From contig CM073204.1 of the NCBI GenBank assembly GCA_037042915.1, positions 1 to 64,000 on the forward strand: DNA of 64,000 nt. Reading direction: 5' to 3'. Made by a program: the position numbers and the translations under genes. This document shows, piece after piece, positions 1 through 12,800 of this stretch (its first letter is position 1; each line of letters opens with the position of its first letter). The notes below the pieces were generated by a model, which saw only the letters and a program-made list of their open reading frames with translations, searched no databases and was not told the DNA's origin. The DNA comes from Auricularia sp. M13. Lineage: Eukaryota; Basidiomycota; Agaricomycetes; Auriculariales; Auriculariaceae.

Positions 1-3000
1 TCGAAACCCGGAAGAAATACGTCTCACCTGTATTCAATGGCATTTCGGTTCAATTGAAGGTATGTTGCATACTGCTATAGTTTTGAACACCCGCCTTAGC
101 CGCCCTTCAGACGCCCGAGGCATGTGCAGAATTCTCTTCCGGGGACAAATTAATAACAATCCCGCCATACAGGATGTCATCGACCTCGCATCGATACCCA
201 ACGTTGTTTCAGTCAGCCCTGTTTATAAATATTCGGCTCCCAAGTGCGTTTTGCATCTCCCCGAGATGTAGCTCATTCGCGTTCAAGACCGGTTTCCTTT
301 CATGTGGCTTCCGGGCCTAAAGATCCTGCTGTGCTACCTTTCGGCCAGAGCGTGCATGTGATGACTGTAAGTTACATATGCGGCGAAATTCCATTGCTTG
401 ACCGGTTTTAGGGAGTTGACAAAGTCCACGAGCAAGGCACAACAGGAAAGGGCATCAAGATTGGAATGCAAGCCTTCCCGCATACACTCAAATTTATATT
501 TTCATATTAACGTGAAACTTACAGAGTCGACACCGGCGTCGACTACAACCATCCTTCTCTCGGCGGAGGCTTTGGTCCTGGCTTCAAAGTCGCAGGTGAG
601 TGGTAAAAGCCATTATCTGGGGCACAGTCTTAATGTCGCAACGAAAGGTGGATACGATCTTGTTGGAGATAAATATTCCCCAGGCTCGTCCTCGAACCCT
701 CCTGTGCCTGACGATGACCCGCTCGACTGCGTTGGCCACGGCACCCACGTCGCCGGTATCATTGGCGCAAGCCCCGGAAACGAGTTCAATATCACTGGCG
801 TAGCGTACGACGCTAGCCTGTACTCGTACAAGGTGTTCGGGTGCTCCGAGTCAACGGGAAACGACGTGATCATTGACGCAATGCTCCGCGCGTACGATGA
901 GGGGATGGACATCATCACGTTGAGCCTCGGCACCAACACTGGCTGGTCGGACGACCCTACATCCCTTGTCGCCAGCCGTATCGCGAATTTGGGAGTAGTT
1001 GTAACAGTCGCCGCTGGTGCGAGGCTTTCTGTTACCCAGAGGCCAGAGGCGTGACTCTCACTTATCTGACTTCTTGAAGGTAATAGCGGGGACCTGGGCC
1101 CTTTCTTCCCCGATGCACCAGGCACCGGGAAGGACGTGATATCCGTAGCCTCTGTCGAAAAGTGAGTGGACGGGCTGCTGGGATGCCTCATTCTCATCAA
1201 TGATCTTCCAGTGTAGTTACAACATACCAAACCATTGTTACCAGCGTTGAGCACGACCCAATGGCAAGTGCGCTATTCTGTAAGCTGGCGGTCCTGATCG
1301 TCGCCAAATAGCCTTATGAGATATACGATCCACTTGCCGACGTAATCGGAATGCCACTCGATGTGCCCGAGACGCCTTTCCCTCTATACGCGCTCACGAC
1401 GGACCCGCGTGAGTTCCCGATACGAATGGTCGCTCTAAAACTAACACTCTGTAACTAGTTGCAAGCGATACCGCTTGTGCACCGCTTGGAGACGACGTCC
1501 CTGACCTGTCAAGCTATGCGGTTGTCCTGCGGGTAACCGACCTCCCCGCAACGACATGCACTGCAGTGCGTCGGCCTCGGCAGCCACTTAGTCAGCTACT
1601 CACTTTCACTAGCGTACTCAATTCAACAACCTCGCCAAGAAGGTAGTTTCCAATCAAACTACCCCATATTATTGTCTGATCCGGCTCAGAACGGTCGCAC
1701 CATTATCGCATACAAGTCAGTTGTTCGGACCTGATTGCGGTCTGGCGGTCGCTCATGTGTTCCGCACAGTGCTCCGGTTTTTGTGCAGGCGCCCTCAGGC
1801 TTTAAAGCCGCGAAATTGCGCAACGCCGAGGATGGCATCTTCGTAAGCATTTTTCTCTGGAACTCGTATGCATCCGGCTCTCATGCGCTCTGCAGCTATT
1901 AAACGAGATCAGCAAGGGTTCCAATATCACTGTCACATTTCCTAAGCACAACAGCGAAGTCGATGTTCCCAACTCTGAGACCGGCGGGCTGACGTCGTAT
2001 TTCTCGTCTTTTGGACCAACCAACGACATGCTCTTCAAGCCCGCCATCGCTGCTCCCGGAGGTGAACAGCCCGATTTCATACCTTGGATATGCCTTACCA
2101 GTTGCAGGAAATATCTCGAGCACATGGCTAACGAAGGAAGGAAGTTGGGCAGTGGCCTCTGGCACTAGCATGGCCACGCCATACGTACGTTGAGTCTCGT
2201 TATATGTCGTCCCACTCATCCTCTGCTGTTAGATGGCTGGTAGCGTCGCCCTTCTTTTACAGACCAAGGGCAAGGGTGTCGCGAAGAACGCTCGCACAAT
2301 CTTCGAATCCACAGCCGTCGGTCTCCCCGAGTCCCGCGAACCGAACGCAGAGCTGCACACCCTTGCGCAGCAGGGCGCCGGCCTTATTAACGTGTTCAAC
2401 GCTCTGAACGTACAGACGGAAGTCTCTCCCGGAGAGCTGCTCTTGAATGATACTGCGCACTGGAAGGGCGTGTAAGCAAATGTCATTCAAGCTGTGGTTT
2501 TCAACTCATGGGCTTACAGTCACAAGATTACTATCAAGAACACCGGAAAGCAACGGCAGACCTACAACTTGTCGCACCAAGCCGCTGGCACAGCTGTCAT
2601 CATGCCTGTTCGTGCGATACCTTTCTCATTACGAACGCAGCTGACTTGTAGGCTGATAGAACCGCAACTTCATCTCGCCTTACCCCGTGCCCTCGATCAA
2701 CGCACCAGTGACCGTTCACCTCAGTCAGACGCGCGTAACTCTCGCACCGGGAGCCTCGACTACAGTCACCGCAGCCATCTCGCCACCCACGCACGTGGAC
2801 CCGAAGACGCTCCCACTTGTCTCCGGCTGGATTCGCGTGCAGGGATCCCTGGGCGACCGCCTGCAGGTGTCGTACATGGGCATCGCGGGATCCTTGCGCG
2901 ATGCCGCGGTGATCAGCACTGACAACGCCGGCCTGGAGACGGACGTCAGCGTCCCTGCGCTGATCCTGCCCGAGGTGGACGAGAACGACCATCAGGTGGC

Positions 3001-3544
3001 GCAAGTCGGCCCCCGCAATTATACCCGCACCATTTTCTCCCTGCCCGGGCTCGCATTCCTGTATGTTTTCGCCTCGAGTTTCGCCTTAAATGGGGTCGGG
3101 GTATCTCATGCACTTTGCTTTCTATCTATTAGAATGGCGCAGAATTCTGCGCGCATCGTGGTCGACCTCATCGACGCCACGACCGAGGTGCGCGCGACGA
3201 TTCCCATCCAGCCCGCCGGCGCTGCTCCCGACTCCAAGCGCTCCGAATCGGCCATATCGGGATGGTGGCGCCCGGCCGACCTGAGCTCCGAGTCGGGGGG
3301 CACGTTCGACGCCGTGCCGATCATCCAGCGCGTCGCGCAGTACGAGCACGGCAGCCGCCACCCGCCGGCGCTCGCGTCGTACTACTGGGTCAACTTCCCG
3401 ACGCGGTACACGAACGGCACCGTCATCGACTTCGGGCAGTACAGGCTCCTCCTGCGCGCGCTCAAGCCGTTTGGGGACCCCGCGTTGGAGAGGGATTATG
3501 AGGTGTATGTCAGCGAGCAGGTGGGCGTCGTCGAGAAGCTTTAG
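1..3544 (+). CDS. Secreted subtilisin-like serine protease (S8), 5' partial
   Basis: This is an endopeptidase of the subtilase family, expected outside the cell or at the wall. The start lies left of the window. The first bases encode the end of an inhibitor_I9-type propeptide (residues ...FNGISVQL..., then IPNVVSVSP near 200-230). The catalytic triad can be seen: Asp in VDTGVDYNHPSLGG (about 523-565), His in GHGTHVAGIIGA (about 735-770) and Ser in GTSMATPY (about 2161-2186). A PA-like insert lies between His and Ser (about 1460-1560, with CAPLGDDVPDLSSYAV). The C-terminal part (2500-3544) matches the Fn3-like/DUF1034 region of large fungal subtilases. The frame is broken by many introns of about 50 bp. 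The stop is TAG at 3542-3544. Family assignment is secure; the substrate is unknown. Confidence 0.9.
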
Positions 3545-5617
3545 CTGCTGTGATATTCGTTCTCTTTTGGTTTTTTATCTATCTATGACTTTGTCGCGTT
3601 CACTGCATTATTTACTACTAGTATCTCCCACTTTCCTGGATAAAGGCAAGCCCACCAGGTTGGGGTTCACGGAGAGAAAGACACCGGCTGAGTGCTTCAC
3701 CGCGCTCTGTTGACGCTCTGCCAAGGACAGACCCCGCGAAGGTTCTCCTACTTATTCGACGGTCTCGAGCGAGCAGCAATATGAGAGAGAGCGACGCGGC
3801 CACACCAGCCTTACTGTACCATTCTCCCGAGTCTCGCGGCGGATTTCGGGATCTGGCGCCGCGGCGTGACACGGTAGATCCTCATTGAAGAGAACATACA
3901 GTGTATGCGGTCCGCTGTCAGCGAGGCCTATACACTGATCAGGAGAGCTCTTCGCTAACTGGGGTTGTTTGCCTACATACTGTACAGTAGATTCACACAC
4001 ACTTAGTAGTGCCTGGGCCTGCTTCGCATAGGCCCCGCGAGAGCTCTGCATTGAATGAATGCACAGTCTCATTATATATAGCTGCGAATCGATATTGCAG
4101 CCATAGCGTTTTCCCCGCGGAGGATTTCGGGACGCTATGGCTCTCTGCGCAGCTGCGACTTCCATGGCCAGTTCCAGTTCCAGTTCAAGGAGGTCCGACG
4201 GCCTGGCCATGAGTAAACCTGAATACTAGTCACCTGCCAGTGACGGTCTCTGCCAGCATCTCTCCCAATCCAGTCCCTTCGCGCTTTCCCCCTGTCCAAA
4301 ATCATAGGACTCTCGCTCTACCAGCACCTTCATCTGACAACGGTGAAATGAACAAGGCTGGCCTGGGACCGTTACAAGCACAACTTGAACCGTCCACCAG
4401 ATTGCCGCGGCTTCAATTCAATTTGCGGCGGCCGCCACAGTGACACTGGCAGAGGCCCCGCGAAACTTCTGTTGCGAGTGCAAAGCGTTCAGTTTGCACC
4501 ACTAGTACTGATAGGTACTGCCAGCGCACGAGGGCTCGATTCGCAATAACAGCAGCAATCTGGGGACGTCCGGCGGAGATCGGTAGCCCAGATTGTGTCC
4601 GACTTGACCATGGCCACAGTGGACGACCGGGACACTCGGCGCGCTTCGCAGCTGCGCGCACTGCAGCCGCCTTCTGGGCCTGAGGCCTGAAGTGAGGCTC
4701 CCGATGCAGTTTTTCAAGCAAGTATCCAGGCTGCCGCTGTAGGTCATGACATTGACTAGAACTAAGAATGATCGATGATGCATCTAGATGACCAAGATGC
4801 AACTGGGGAGGTCCTCGATATATCATACTGTATCGCGCCAGGAGCGGACGCGAACAGCGACTCGGAGGCATGAATTTCAACGGTGGCAGTTTCGGGCTGC
4901 GTAGCTATTGCTATAGTCTCCTGCGCTCAGGCTGGGTTGTTTGTTTACGCTTGTGCAGCCGCCTCGTGGCAACTGCGATCCCGCGAAGCCAGGCGACAGG
5001 TTCCGCGTCTCGCCTGCATGCAAGAAAGTAGAGACAAACCAAAGGCAGCGTCGTTCCGGGCGTACGCATGACGAACCAGACAGGCAGGGAGGGAGCTGCG
5101 CAGAACGCCCAAGGCTGACTTGAGCTTCCCGAACGAGTGGCCACAACAACAGCACCCGGCAGCCGGGCCTTCAAGTTGCAGAACACTCAGGCTGAACTCG
5201 AGCCTGGAAGAGTCGCACCGCTTCTCCGTCTCCTGTCTCCCCTGGCCGTATTACGACTGGGGCAGAGTGGTCCCACTGCGGGACGCTGTACTGGTACTGA
5301 ATCGCCATAGACGCCATCATGGAAGTTCGAGCGGCTCCAAGTTGTTCTTCGGCCGCGCTGCCATTCAGTCATTTCGAATAGAGCGGCGATGGGCGATGTG
5401 CTGCAGACTCCCTCTGCAGGCTGAGGTCGCTGGTCGTCGGCCGATAAGATAAAAATGATGATCTTTGATCAGAGTGACAGATCTGGCAGATCTGGGCATG
5501 ACATGGTTGGGGGCATGCAATTTGTACAGCCTGGGGAGAGAGAGAGAGAGAGAGCACAGCGGGAAAGCGGTCTAGTGGGATGAGGAAAAGAAAAGAAAAG
5601 ACAAAACTCTAGGGGTG
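3545..5617. other. Intergenic, no gene recognised
   Basis: About 2 kb between the subtilase stop and the Hap2 stop. Open frames on both strands are short and of biased composition and resemble no family I know. A small hairpin lies at 4101-4140 (CCATAGCG ... CGCTATGG). A (GA)n microsatellite lies at about 5535-5554, probably in the 3' UTR of Hap2. Nothing else is supported. Confidence 0.6.
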
Positions 5618-6328
5618 CTACCGGGGGTCGGGCACGGAGAACGAGGCGTCGGTGGCGGCGGACTGGGGCTCGCGGTCGTCGTCGTCGGGGCTCGTGGCGG
5701 GTTGAGAGCGCTCGAGGGCTGCGCGCTCCTCTGCGGTGAGGAAGCGGCCGCCGGGGCCGCGCGGGCGGCGCATGGCGTGCTTGTGGCGGGACTCGTGCAG
5801 GTACGGCTTGCGCTGGCGCGAGAGCCGGTGCAGCTCCTCGAGCCGGGCGCGCGCGAGACGGCGCTTGATGATGCGGTTGTACTGCTTGGCGTTGACGTAC
5901 AGCGGCTCGTCGTCGAGCTCTGCGGCGTCGGGGGGCTGTTCGGGACGTGATGGTGGCTGCTGCTGCTGCTCGGCGCGGTCGATGGGCTGCTGCGGGTGGG
6001 CGTGGGCGGGCGTGGGCGGGAGGCCGGGCGTGGGATGGCGCGAGGCGTGGGGCGAGGGCGCGTAGGACGACGGGCCCGACGGCGGGTAGGCCAGCGCGGA
6101 CGGGCCCGGGTAGCCCTGGAGGTGGCCGGGGACGTGGTGGAGGAAGGCGGCGGCGAAGTCCGGGTCGGGGGCTCCGGCGGGCCCGGCGGCGTGGTCGAGC
6201 GCGTACTGGGCGTGGTGGCGCAGGCTGAGCGGGTACGGCGCGAACGGCGTGTGCGGCTGCGCGTGCGGCGGCGGCGGCGGCGGCCCCGGGTGCGCGTGCG
6301 CGAAGAGCTGATCGAGGGAGGCGTCCAT
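5618..6328 (-). CDS. HAP2: CCAAT-binding factor subunit NF-YA / Hap2
   Basis: This is the sequence-specific subunit of the nuclear NF-Y (HAP2/3/5) complex, which binds CCAAT boxes. The conserved NF-YA core is in one open frame: the subunit-interaction helix ([17 protein letters not shown]), a short linker and the DNA-binding segment ([19 protein letters not shown]), followed by GGRF. About 236 residues are predicted from the ATG at 6328. This start (MDASLDQLF) is preferred over an upstream in-frame ATG at 6427 because the extra residues look like 5' UTR. The N-terminal half is rich in Pro, His and Ala, as in other fungal activator segments. No intron is needed. The 5' flank has a CT-rich tract near 6485-6500. 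Confidence 0.93.
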   Translation of the reverse strand: MDASLDQLFAHAHPGPPPPPPHAQPHTPFAPYPLSLRHHAQYALDHAAGPAGAPDPDFAAAFLHHVPGHLQGYPGPSALAYPPSGPSSYAPSPHASRHPTPGLPPTPAHAHPQQPIDRAEQQQQPPSRPEQPPDAAELDDEPLYVNAKQYNRIIKRRLARARLEELHRLSRQRKPYLHESRHKHAMRRPRGPGGRFLTAEERAALERSQPATSPDDDDREPQSAATDASFSVPDPR

Positions 6329-7027
6329 GCCGTCCAATTGGTCCCCGTCCCGCCTTTTATCCCGCTGCTCTCTTCCCGGCGCTCCGGTCCGGCAATCCTC
6401 TTCCACCCGAACTCCTCCCGCCGTCACTCAGCTCGGTCCTCACCCGCACAGGCACTTACTTACTGCTTGCACAAAAAAAAGTCTATCTCTCTCTCTCCCA
6501 CGCCCAATCCGGTCTGCTACGACACCCGCTCTGGCGCCGCCGTGGATCACTCTCTCCTCCTCGCCGCACGGACAGCTGCCACAGATGAATGCCGTCCCGT
6601 GTTCCGCTCAAGGTTAATCAGAAAAAACACAGCGGCAGCGCGCAATTCAGTCTCTGCAGTGAACAGTGCAGTGTCCGTCTGACCGGCACGTCGACGGTTC
6701 CTCAGCCTGCTCCGCCGCCGCCACACTTCGCCTTCCTCGCTCCACTGCTTGCCTGCTTGCAACGATAGCCAGTATGTAAGAGAGTCTACAGTATGCTAGT
6801 TATCCAGTTCGGAACTGACCCTTCCAGCATAAAATGACTCGCCCTGGGAAACTCCCAAACTTTCAAACTTCAAACTTCAAGCTCCAACCGAGCAAGCCGC
6901 CCAAGCCGGGATCGATGATCAGATTCAGAACTCATGTCCGCGTATCGATGGGATACTAGTACTGTATAACCTAGCATTGCACCGCACGCCGCCACGACTT
7001 TGACATCCCGCCCATCGGAGATTGCGA
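6329..7027. other. Hap2 5' region and intergenic DNA
   Basis: Upstream region of Hap2 with an A8 run near 6473 and a pyrimidine-rich tract at 6483-6500, likely 5' UTR or promoter. No coding gene is seen. It ends at the left terminus of the transposon. Confidence 0.5.
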
Positions 7028-7043
7028 TGTCGCAAAAGTTGCA
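7028..7043 (+). repeat. Left TIR of the 6.5-kb transposon
   Basis: Sequence TGTCGCAAAAGTTGCA, perfectly inverted at 13483-13498. The flanking dinucleotide GA at 7026-7027 is the left copy of the target duplication. Confidence 0.85.
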
Positions 7044-7110
7044 AGCCCCCGATCGGGCAGCATCATACCCGGTCAGAGTCGGTCAGCCGGCCAGAGGCCC
7101 GATACCTTGA

Positions 7111-7244
7111 CAGGATAAGCCAAGGTTCTGTCAACGACGATAAGCCTGACACGGCTGAACAGCTTGGCCAGCACGGTCAGAGCCGATCAGACCGACCAGA
7201 GTTGCTCGGGCAGCTCAGTTCTGTCAGAGTCTTGGCTTATCCTG
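7111..7244. repeat. Subterminal inverted repeat
   Basis: CAGGATAAGCCAAG at 7111-7124 is perfectly inverted at 7231-7244, and weaker pairing (GGTCAGAG-like and CTGTCA motifs) extends around it. It lies just inside the left TIR. It may be a transposase-binding subterminal array or a small foldback insert. The function is inferred only from position. Confidence 0.55.
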
Positions 7245-7464
7245 CCAGGCTGTGTGGCTCTGACTAGCTGACCCAAGAACCCACTGGAAAGCTCGAAAAT
7301 AAAAGCCGTCACTGAGTACAGACGCTGCTGCCTCCGTACCCAGAGCTTTATTACTACCACTGTACTTAGTTTTAGTTACTGCCTTAATTACCTACTAAAT
7401 ACCTATTCACTTACCTCTCTTACATTAGTTTCTACACCCGTTACTATACACAAGACAGCTGGTT

Positions 7465-7550
7465 AACTACAGGAGCACGCGGATTCGAACTGGCGACTTC
7501 GCGTGGATTTAAAATGTTCACAGGTACTAACGACTACGCTATAGTGGATA
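7465..7550 (-). repeat. tRNA-like / SINE-like segment
   Basis: Read on the minus strand, this stretch has a B-box-like motif (AGTTCGAATCC, plus coordinates about 7480-7490) and a D-arm-like AGCGTAGTCGTTAGTA about 50 bases upstream, near A-box/B-box spacing. The anticodon-loop region reads ATTTTAA. The acceptor and T stems do not pair convincingly, so a working tRNA is unlikely. A tRNA-derived SINE or a tRNA relic inside the transposon fits best. Low-complexity sequence down to about 7320 could be its tail. Confidence 0.35.
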
Positions 7551-7919
7551 CTGTTCTAGGTTACGTTGAAGGTATATATTCAATCAGTTTAACCACCTTC
7601 CTTCAACGATTTGAGCACACAGGAGCTAATAAAATTGTGTCATCACACTTGTAACCGATGAACTTATTGTTGTGCAAATTGATTTTGACGAGACAAGTCT
7701 ATTCTATTCGTGCTATGCTCAGTGGTGGTTTTGCGCGGACGGTCGCGCAAAAGTAACGCGACACGACAGGTGACAACTGTCATCCGCCGGCCAAACCATC
7801 GCCGGACTTGCCGGACTGTGTTGGGTCCCGGTCCTGACCGCCATCTCTCAACTGCAGCAACAAGCTGTATTGCGGGCAAATGGATGAGTTCTGGCTCGGA
7901 ATCTAGACATTACGGCCGG

Positions 7920-9693
7920 CTAGTCGTCGTCACCTGCCTCGCTCTCGCCCGAGCTTCCGGCCACAACCCGCGAAGACCTCTGCTTTCCTGCATGCCCTGC
8001 CTTGCTCTGCGACCCTCCTGGAGCCTCAAGGTCATCTGGTTCGTCTTGTTCCCCGCCCTTCTCGCCTAGCTGGGAAGGTGACTGTTCCCTACCATTAGGT
8101 CCGCCGTCCAGCTCATTGTCAAGGTCCATGTCTGGCGCATCGGCGGATGGCTCGGATTGCCCAGATTTGGTCTGCGGAAGAGCCTGCGCCAGCACCTCGG
8201 CGCGCATTTCCGCCAGTTCGTCATGATCAGCGTCGTCCGCCGTAGCTTGCGCAGCTGTGGCAAACCGGGAGTCCGTCCGCCCGAAAACGTCGCGATCCCA
8301 CTCGTCGAAGAGGTCCATGATTGGTTTGCTCCGGGTCCGCAAGCCGTCGTAAAGCAGGGAAAGGTATGTGTTGTAGTCCTTTTGGTAGTTGATGAACGTT
8401 GTATCGCCGCGCTCAGTCAATTGCTTATCGCAGGACAAGCCGAATCGAAGCTAACACAAGTGAGTGCGTGCCTCGAGCTTCCTGCAAACTGACGCACATA
8501 AATGCTGGCTCCAGCGACAAGACCGGGCTGCGCGCGCACGACCTTATGTGTCCGCTGGTTATGTGTTTGCGCGGGTACGTGAATCTTCTTGAAGTTGGAC
8601 GAGCGGGATACCTGCGCGGAGATGACGCCGCGCAGCATTCCAACTGCGGTCTGCATGAGGTGTCAGATATATACCCTACTCATCTTATTCCCAGTAGAAC
8701 CGACGTACACATTTAACTTCGACGCTGCGGAAGATCGTATCCGGGGAGGTTCCCGTTTCTGGGCGATGTAGGATCGGGCAGCGCAAGGCTGAATACCGCG
8801 CGGGACTCTTCTCTGTCGGTGGCTGGTAGCCGATTCGGACGGCAAAGTGCTTGAACTTCATGTGGTGGCCAGAATCGTCGACATCGCCCAGCAGCGCCGC
8901 AATCTCTGGACCAAGGATCTCGTTCGGGTGAGAGCGCGTCCGAGTGGCCCCGTTTGACACCTGCTGACGCATGGCCTGATGGAACTAGATCTTGCGTCAA
9001 GTTTTGTAGATTCAGCTGATGGTGTGCGGTGCGCACCTCGCTTGCAAACCACAGCTCCGAGCGTCTATGACGGAGGTCCATCGGTAAGAGCTGGCACAAT
9101 TCATGTGCTTGCCCCTGAGCAAGCCTCTTCGTAGTTGCATCCTGGTCAGGCAGCTCTACGAAACGCTTTGACTCGTCGTAGTCGCGTCGGTACGGATAAT
9201 CCGACGTGCCGAGCACATCGCGATCTGCAAACCAAAAGCCGTACACCAGCGCAAACTTGACAGCAGCGTCACGAACGCGGCTGACGACGGCCTTGCTGGG
9301 CGTATCCCGGTCCACGTCAGTCTCTACTCGCTTTGCGGGAGGCTGGTTCTCGCTATCGGACCCGTCGGATGTGTCGGACCGTTCGCTGCGGGTGCGCCGT
9401 TTGCTCGAGTGCGCGTTCCGTTCATTGGTAATTTCTGCTAGCTGTCGGATAGCGTCCTCCCGACCCTCGGATGCCTCATTTGCCTGCTCTTGGACAGAAA
9501 TGAGCTAAAGACCGGGTCAGGATCCAAGCAGCGGCACATGACGACTCAATGTCGGACGCACGGCATTCTGTAGCTGCGCAACACGTTTCTGTAGCTACTA
9601 CCGTCAGCATCAACACAGGTCACAGGGACTCTGGCTCACCTTGGCGTTGCTCGCCTGGGTCTCTTCGAGCTGCTTCTTGCGGCTGCTGCCCAT
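7920..9693 (-). CDS. Coiled-coil transposon companion protein, unknown
   Basis: I do not recognise a named domain. The chosen start is MGSSRKKQLEETQ at 9693, just opposite the transposase start. Several introns split the gene. Early exons give a heptad-rich, Gln/Glu-rich coiled coil (LQKRVAQLQNA; then VQEQANEASEGREDA), then a basic stretch SSKRRTRSER that could be a nuclear signal. A conserved-looking central region follows (VRDAAVKFALVYGFWF; EILGPEIAALLG), and then a C-terminal segment with NTYLSLLYDGLRTRS and an acidic, low-complexity tail ending at 7920. It lies inside the TIR-bounded element, so it is probably a second transposon protein (DNA binding or regulation inferred). Exon joins near 8650-9000 are approximate. 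Confidence 0.6.
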
Positions 9694-9812
9694 CCTGAAA
9701 ATGTGTTCGTGGATAGTGTACCAATGATGATGTCACGGATTAAGCTTCAGACTGTGGAGTCAACAAACTCAGCCAGTTTGACTCTTCTCGTCGCAGCCAA
9801 CATTCCATCCCA
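9694..9812. promoter_or_regulatory. Shared divergent promoter of the transposon
   Basis: Only 119 bp separate the two divergent start codons (9693 minus, 9813 plus) inside the 6.5-kb transposon. This forces the two transcription units to share or overlap promoter elements. No clear TATA box was seen. Confidence 0.45.
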
Positions 9813-12800
9813 ATGTCAAAGGGTAAACGGGGAGCAACAGAGCTGCGGGCATGCGACTATTGCCCGCGCAAAAACCTCAAGCCGCGCGGCTTCTCGTCCC
9901 ATTTCAGGAAGTGCAAGGAGCGGCATGAGCAAGCAGTCAAGAACTCGTTACAGAGTCATAGAGACGATACGCCTCCCGAGATGGCCGTTGACGATATGGT
10001 ATGTGTATTGTGTTCCGCGTTCGGTCAATGTGCTCATTACTCGCAAACAGGGGTCTCGTATGGTGTCTAACGTCGCGGAAGATGCCATGGAGGGTATAGA
10101 GTGTCTGCACAGTAAGTGGTCAATATCATGAGGATAATATACATTGACGGTATGGCTAGACGATAACATGAGCAGCGCGGATGTGCACCGCTCTGATATA
10201 CCTGCTCCTGATGCAGCTTCACACGAGGCGCCGCGTCACCCTCGCGCCTACATACGCATCGAATTCCACCCCAATAGTGGCCGCCAGCCAGAGATCATCC
10301 CGCTCACACCCGAGGATACTGAGCATCCCGAGGAGCCAGAGTCTTCAGACACATCTACATCGTCTGCTGCCCCCACCCCATCCTCGACTTCTGCGCCGTC
10401 GAATATGCCAGCTTCTGATTCTTTCCCATCAAAGCCAAAGTGTCCATGGGCACCATTTGCATCGAAGGAGGACTTCGAGTTCGCAGAATTTATTGTCAAG
10501 ACTCTGATGTCGCGCACCGACGTCAATTCACTATTATCGTACCTCCACCACTCGTGGTCCCGTGACGGCGCTCGAGTCTCGTTCAGGACATATGACGATG
10601 TCATCAAGGCGCTTGAACAAGCACGCAGTTATGTTCCCGATGCAAGTAATTCTTCTTTGCCTATCCACTCGACTCACAGGCCTGCAGTTTGAATTCGGCG
10701 AGGTGTCCGTCAAGTACCGTGGCAAGATGTACACGCACCAGTTCCTATTCCGGGACCCGTGGCGCTGGTGCGTCTCGCTCACGAAGGACCCAGTGCTTGC
10801 CAAGACGCACATATGGCATTCAACACGGAAATACTATTGTGAGGATGGGAAGGAGGACCGCCTGATTGACGAGACCAATTCGGCGGATACTTGGTGGGAT
10901 ATTGAGGTATCAATCCCTGATTGTATGTGTGAAAATCATATTAACACTCATCAACCAGACTGAACTCGGCCCCGGACATTATGTTCTCCCACTACATATT
11001 TGGCTTGACAAATGCCGCGTCACGAACAAGGTCAAGATGCACCCGATGGTTCTTCGGCCGCTATGGCAGCCTTGCGGGATCCGCAACGCTTCGGGCAATG
11101 GTGGTGGCGTTCTTGTTGGCTACATGCCTCTTGTGCGTTGCACCCTTGAGTCCTGTGATTATCCTAATGCAGATCATTCGTCGCTCAGATTCTCGATCCT
11201 TTCGATCCAACGAACGAAACCCCCGCGGATGAGGGTGAATTTGCACTGTACAAGCGCCGCGTCTACGATGCGGTGCTCGAGCGCATCTTCCGCTCCTGCT
11301 TGGTGCCCAATCAAGTCGGGCATTTCATGCGATGCGGTGATCAGCGGCAGCGCACCGTGCATCCATGCATTGTTATTGAGTCGATGGATGCCGAAGAAGC
11401 TGCGTATTTTTGTGGATGCCGCGCTGCAACTGCGGACCACCCATGTCCGAAGTGCCTCATCTACAAAGGCGACCTGTCGTCTCTAACCACCACCGCCCGC
11501 GCCCGCACATCGGAATGGATGAAAGAGGTGGTAGAACAAGCACTCTCGGCGCCACCTCAAGAACGCAAAGCCATCCTGCAGCAGCACGGCTTGCACTTGA
11601 TAAAGGTATTCTTTCTCAACAAATACATCTCGTTTGCAGCTGACCACGCATCCAGAACTTTCTCTGGGCATTCAGCCATTCAGATCCATACGCTGCATAC
11701 GCGTACGATGTCCTGCACACGGACGATTTGGGGAAGTTTGGCTATCACCTCTGGGGTGTACTTCGCGGACATCTCGAAGAACACAAGCTCGCGATGCAGG
11801 TCGACTTCAATATGAGCCGTATGCCGCGCTGGCCCGGACTCATTCACTTTGGACATGGTGACAGCAAGCGCCTTTCCGAGGTAGATTTCTCCGATGGCAA
11901 CACCTTCAATTCTATGGCCCATGTTCGTACAGATTGGGTTCGAACTCTGAGAAACTGACTTGGTTGACAGAGTGTTCTTCCGAGCATTGTGCAGGTCATG
12001 CCTGACAACTCGTCGCTCGTTCAGTGCATTTCGTGGTACCAGGCGTATCGTGTCATGGCCAGCCTTTGCTGCATTTCCACCGCGCAAATGACCTACCTCG
12101 ATACGACTATCATGAAGAAATATCAATACTGGTGCAAGGTGCGTGCGTGTACGCTCGTGTTTGAGAATCATCTTATCCCTAAGCAGAAAGTGACCAACGA
12201 TCATGGCAAATCGTTTGACTTCCTCAAGCAGCACTTTGCTTCGCACGTAATATCGAGTATCCAGTCTAAAGGCGCCCTTGAGAACCAGACAACTCGTACC
12301 GGAGAAGGCTTCATACAAGAGGTCAAGCAACAATACAAACGCACAAACGGACGTGATGCCGCGAAGCAGGTGCGCACTAACCTCCAGATACCCCTTGCGG
12401 TGTTGACAGCGTTGTAGATGACCCGACAGGACGTCTACGCTGAGGCCGTTGCGCAGATTCGGACGGCCGTCAATGAGGCTGAGGCGGCTGCTTCAGCCGC
12501 GTTAGATGATTCACCTACCAATGAGTCCGACAACGAGAAGTCAGATGACGCGGATGTTGAGAGCGGCCCAGCCTCCCTGGGATCTTCATCACGGCGCTGG
12601 ACGCATGTTGCTGACGTTGAGCAGCTCCTCAGCGGCGATCCCCTGTTCCGGAACCTCGAGTCGCGCCTTCGCGACTACCTCGGCAACAATTACCCCCAGC
12701 TTGCACGCGGTCTTACGGGCAACATCAAGGTGCTAAAAGTATGCATCTCTCGCTCTGCAATACTGATCAACTATTCAGATCGACGTCCACAAGTGCTTGT

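Noticed and set aside
4413-4880. 155-codon minus-strand open frame
   Set aside because: Biased composition in GC-rich DNA, no family match, no start context or introns typical of neighbours.
5615-6682. Long plus-strand open frames opposite Hap2
   Set aside because: Shadows of the Hap2 coding strand with Arg/Gly bias.
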